This document shows, in pieces, positions 60,961 to 64,000 of a stretch of 64,000 bases of DNA. This stretch comes from Monilinia fructicola. Its lineage: Eukaryota; Ascomycota; Leotiomycetes; Helotiales; Sclerotiniaceae. The stretch lies in NCBI GenBank assembly GCA_008692225.1, contig VICG01000014.1, positions 992,001 through 1,056,000 of the forward strand, written 5' to 3'. Both the position numbers and the translations under genes were made by a program. Every line of letters begins with the position of its first letter. The first letter of the stretch is position 1. The notes beneath the pieces were generated by a model. The model saw only the letters and a program-made list of their open reading frames with translations, did not search any database and had not been told where the DNA came from.

Positions 60961-61153
60961 ATGGCACCCAAACAGCGTATAGTTGTTGAGCGCTCCGGCC
61001 GCCGCGCACCGCAACCAAAAGGATATTTCGCAAGCACATTATACTGCCTTGACTGCACCTGAGAATGCAAGTGTGGTGAGAAGTATTGGAGTTTTTGGTC
61101 TTGCTGTGGCCTTCTTCTCTAGCAGTTGGAGCGATTACCTTTTGCCTCCGTGA
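60961..61153 (+). CDS. small mitochondrial outer-membrane protein, TOM6-like
   Basis: A 63-residue protein once one T is removed at TT 61039-61040. Starts MAPKQRIVVERSGRRAPQPK (basic N-terminus), continues with STYTALTAPENASVVRSIG and a single hydrophobic helix (VFGLAVAFFSSSW), and ends SDYLLPP with TGA. The basic N-tail, PENASVVRS motif, one TM helix and SW(S/G)xxLLPP end match what I recall of fungal TOM6, a small subunit that stabilises the TOM translocase in the mitochondrial outer membrane. Upstream sequence (CTTCTCACAAAAATGG) is a good start context. Too short for size-filtered gene calling. Identification is by memory of the motif, so moderate. Confidence 0.6.
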
Positions 61154-63319
61154 GTATTTTCCCTGAAGCTCTTGAGATTTGGCAGTAGAGCTAATTGGGT
61201 TGTATCCAGTTTGTAAAAAAAACGATTTGTGGTTGCAGATGGTATGCTGGTAGCGGGGAAAAAACTGGCAATGAGGAACGCAGGACTTTGGAGGAATACC
61301 TCTTATGACGACGGAAGTGTACAATGTAGTGAATCGCAGACGGATCCACCGCAGGGGAAGGAGTGTATGATAGAACGATGATGGGCAGATATGAAAACAA
61401 TGGCATATCATGCAGTGGAAATGATCGAGGGCTCTGAATGTGTATACATTGGGACGGAAAATGAGGCGTTGATACTTTGATGAATGGATCTCTACTTCCT
61501 ACACACATGTAAACCTTTACAGCAGCGTATCTCTTTATGATTAGAAGCTGTATTGTGTGATGCTTTGCTTATGGTTGTTATCCAATGAAGAGTCTTGTGG
61601 ATTGGGGGTTGGGTGAAGTGCTGCCAGCCTGTTTTTACTGGTCAAAACGTCTTTAGTGAAGGGCAGGGCTAGAGGAGACTAAGTTTCCATGTGGCATTCT
61701 GTGCTAAAAGGTTGAAGGTGACTGAGAGCAAGTGTTCTTTTGGTAGTTTTGCAAACTGCTGGAGAATTCTTGACCAGCCGTAGCTGCTTCCCATACTTTT
61801 TCTATCTATTCTTTTGTACGGCATTGTTCTGTTGAATGCATTTAGATGGCATATCACCTGCGTCATGACCCATGAAATGGAAACGGCCACACGAACGCCA
61901 ATCGTTTATTTTTGCGTTCTGGTTTTTGCTTCCTTTCATTGAAGTGCTGCTCTCAGTTTTACCTTCTCATGATATCTCTGTTCATTTTAGCGAAGGGATG
62001 AAGACTTTTGGAGAGTCGGCATTCATAATACATCTCTTGGTACATAAAATATCAAATTACTCATTTGATAAAGACTTGATAAAGCCGTTCTTGTTCTGGT
62101 TGTGTGCAAGTATGCTATCTCCCATGGCTACTCCAACAATGATTTGAAGCTCAGGCTCCTGTTTTGGCGAGTTGAGCCGAGGGTTTGTTTCAACCATGTA
62201 CATATTTCCGGCTCCACTCTTCAATGATACCCACGAAATACATTGACGTCTTGAATTGGTCTTCGTAGTAGGCTTCACTTGATGCGGCTTGTGCTTATGG
62301 AAGGTATACATGCTTACATCTCCGCCGCACATGATAAACAATCGTAGTGTTTCGATCCAATTATCTATATCACTTAAGAGTCAGGGGCCGTTCTGATGGA
62401 CTATGCAAGGCTTTGCGTACCAAGGTGTTCTGCTAAATACTCCACTTCTTCGAAGCTCTGCAGCGTCGTGTATATTCTCTCCCGCGGTGACCATTTCCTC
62501 ATTTGTGGCCCTGAATAATGCTAATGCTGCCATTGCTCATTTAGTTATTTAAAGCCCATGAATTTGAAATCCAGCATCTTACACTTAACAGAAGCAAGAA
62601 TGAGTTTCAAATCAAAACTGTGCTGCATGTGAGTTGGTGTGCTCATCTCTGAGATAAAATATCTAAGCCCAATTTGCATAAAGTGATTTAGATTGTGGCC
62701 ATATGTTGTGGATTTCTGAGATCTTCTCATATACCAAATTGTTACAATATAGCCCTTCTTGCTACGGAGCGTTTGTTGCATGTGTCTGCGTTACCAAGAA
62801 TTGCTTGATGGGGTCAAGTAAACATGGTTTTCTCGGCAAAAGCCAACTGTAATTCAACCGCCAAATACATTATATTATAATGTGACAAGGTATGCACACC
62901 CGCTCGTGGAAATAGAATATCGTACAATCTCTTCATGATAGAAGGCACAAAGATAGGTAGCTAAAAAATTCCTACCTTACCGAACGATAGTAATGGTGTA
63001 AGAGGTAAGCCAATTGTTAAAGTAAAGATCGACAGGATGCTCGCTTCTGAGCTGCAAGAGTAATCCCTCGTAATGAGATTCGTGCACCAAAATATACACC
63101 TATACAGAATAAACCGCATATTTCAAAAGTAGCGTCTTTCCAGGATTTGATATCAAACTGATTAATAAGCATTTCGAGCTACGATTTAAAGTCACCATCC
63201 CCCAATTTCTTGTAGAATACCGCCAAACACGGACTGGGTTATGCAACATCTGTCGGTAATTCCCTCGCTCCACGGCCGAATCTTTCACAGCTCAATCCAG
63301 CCCTGATAGCTTCCTCACA
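61154..63319. other. intergenic, 2.2 kb, possibly with degraded coding sequence on minus strand
   Basis: Minus-strand frames at 62781-62545, 62530-62395 and 62341-62057 follow one another with protein-like composition (for example ATNEEMVTAGENIHDAAELRSS) but no intact gene can be assembled or named. Nothing else seen. Confidence 0.4.
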
Positions 63320-63880
63320 TGTGCGCCAACACATTCTCAAACAACGCCTCGGGTCCCGATGGCCCTGTTGGATAGAGTACGCGATGTATGTGATCACTAT
63401 TCCCGCACTTGGCTAGATCAATTGAGCTCACTCTTTTTCCTCCCATCTCATTTCCTGCCCACGGCGAACAGGCAGGTCTCGAATTATAATCATCATTATG
63501 ATGGTGCTGGTGCTGGTTGGTCTGTGGACTCTGGCATCTTGGTTGTCTTTTATCTTTGCGTGTCGTGGATACTTCAGCGCATGGTGGCGCACCGCCATGA
63601 ACCTTATTCCACAATGCGTAGCCACTTTCGACTTATCGTACGCTCTCTCCGTCGTAGAGTTCGTCACAGATGCTATTATTTTGCTTGTACCCCTTCCACG
63701 GGTACGCGTTTTTAGTCGCCATTGCTTTTGGCATCGTTGACAGCGAGGCAGCTGTGGAAACTTCGACTCCCTATGAAGAGGAAAGTTGCTGCGAGTTTGG
63801 TGTTGCTTCCTGGTAGCGTGCAAGTCTCCATCGGTTGGCATTCCAGGAGCGCTTTGGGCTAACATGTGTGCGGAGCTGTG
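63320..63880 (+). pseudogene. decayed rhodopsin/SAT4-type integral membrane protein
   Basis: Broken pieces in several frames of one strand resemble the fungal rhodopsin-like (SAT4/PTH11-type) membrane domain: WIEYAMYVITIPALG then a TAG, LSSLFFL in a second frame, then VGLWTLASWLSFIFACRGYFSAWW and CVATFDLSYALSVVEFVTDAIILLVPLPR in a third. A candidate intron (63702-63751, GTACGC...GCAG) leads into LWKLRLPMKRKVAASLVLLPGS, matching the family's 'lPlP.lwkL.m..krK' pattern. The TAG at the expected 'PALGLIKLS' site needs a substitution, not just a homopolymer slip, so decay is likely real. The copy may continue past the window. Confidence 0.6.
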
Positions 63881-64000
63881 GCGGCTCATCTGACACGTCT
63901 TGCGCTCCTTTCATCCGACGACAAGCTAGGGTATGGTCTCTACGAATCATCAATCCCAAGGCCGTGCTGACTGACTTCCAGGAGGGTTCAACCCAGGCGC

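Overview
This 64 kb window is nuclear DNA of a filamentous ascomycete. Genes carry short introns (mostly 50-60 nt) with GTAAGT/GTATGT-type donors and CAG/TAG acceptors. Most products are single-copy fungal housekeeping or signalling proteins. The gene set and spacing suggest a leotiomycete such as Botrytis, Sclerotinia or a relative, but that placement is an inference. No rRNA, tRNA, CRISPR array or intact transposon was recognised.

Layout, left to right: the 3' part of a coiled-coil protein gene (1-963, +); an uncharacterised gene (2760-3560, -); BUD32/PRPK kinase (4780-5586, +); the glutamate-cysteine ligase regulatory subunit (5864-6870, -, two exons); the AP-1 clathrin adaptor sigma subunit (7411-8237, +, six exons); MAF1 (10028-11020, +); a Dal5-type MFS transporter (12390-14251, -); a SAC-domain phosphoinositide phosphatase of the Sac2/INPP5F type (14927-17847, -); a BMT6-like 25S rRNA methyltransferase (18594-19820, +); an F-box-like protein (19939-21727, -); an SLN1-type hybrid histidine kinase (24241-28080, -); a DUF6594-like membrane protein (32945-33896, -); a Flo8/SomA-type LisH regulator (37122-39637, -); a GIS2/CNBP-like zinc-knuckle protein (46844-48060, -); a two-TM protein with two PPxY motifs (52162-53415, -); the U5 snRNP 40-kDa WD40 protein (55689-56930, -); TRAPP subunit BET3 (57184-57936, +); a TOM6-like mitochondrial peptide (60961-61153, +); and a decayed rhodopsin/SAT4-type gene (about 63320-63880, +).

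The genes do not form a cluster or single pathway. They are a typical mix of tRNA modification (BUD32), Pol III control (MAF1), ribosome modification (BMT6), splicing (U5-40K), vesicle traffic (AP-1 sigma, BET3, SAC phosphatase), redox (GCLM) and signalling (SLN1, SomA). Between them lie long gene-free tracts (28.1-32.9, 39.6-46.8, 48.1-52.2 and 57.9-61.0 kb) full of microsatellites and strand-asymmetric C-rich hexamer arrays.

The most striking pattern is technical. In at least eight conserved genes the reading frame breaks by exactly one base, nearly always at a short homopolymer, and restoring that base gives a continuous family-like protein with matching intron phases. This looks like run-length error in the assembly rather than mass pseudogenisation. 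Genes that fall into several ORFs should be read across those breaks. I found no convincing new biological system. The best leads are the PPxY membrane protein, the in-frame N-terminal extension and 12-nt microexon of the zinc-knuckle gene, and the G-quadruplex-prone tracts around the SomA locus.
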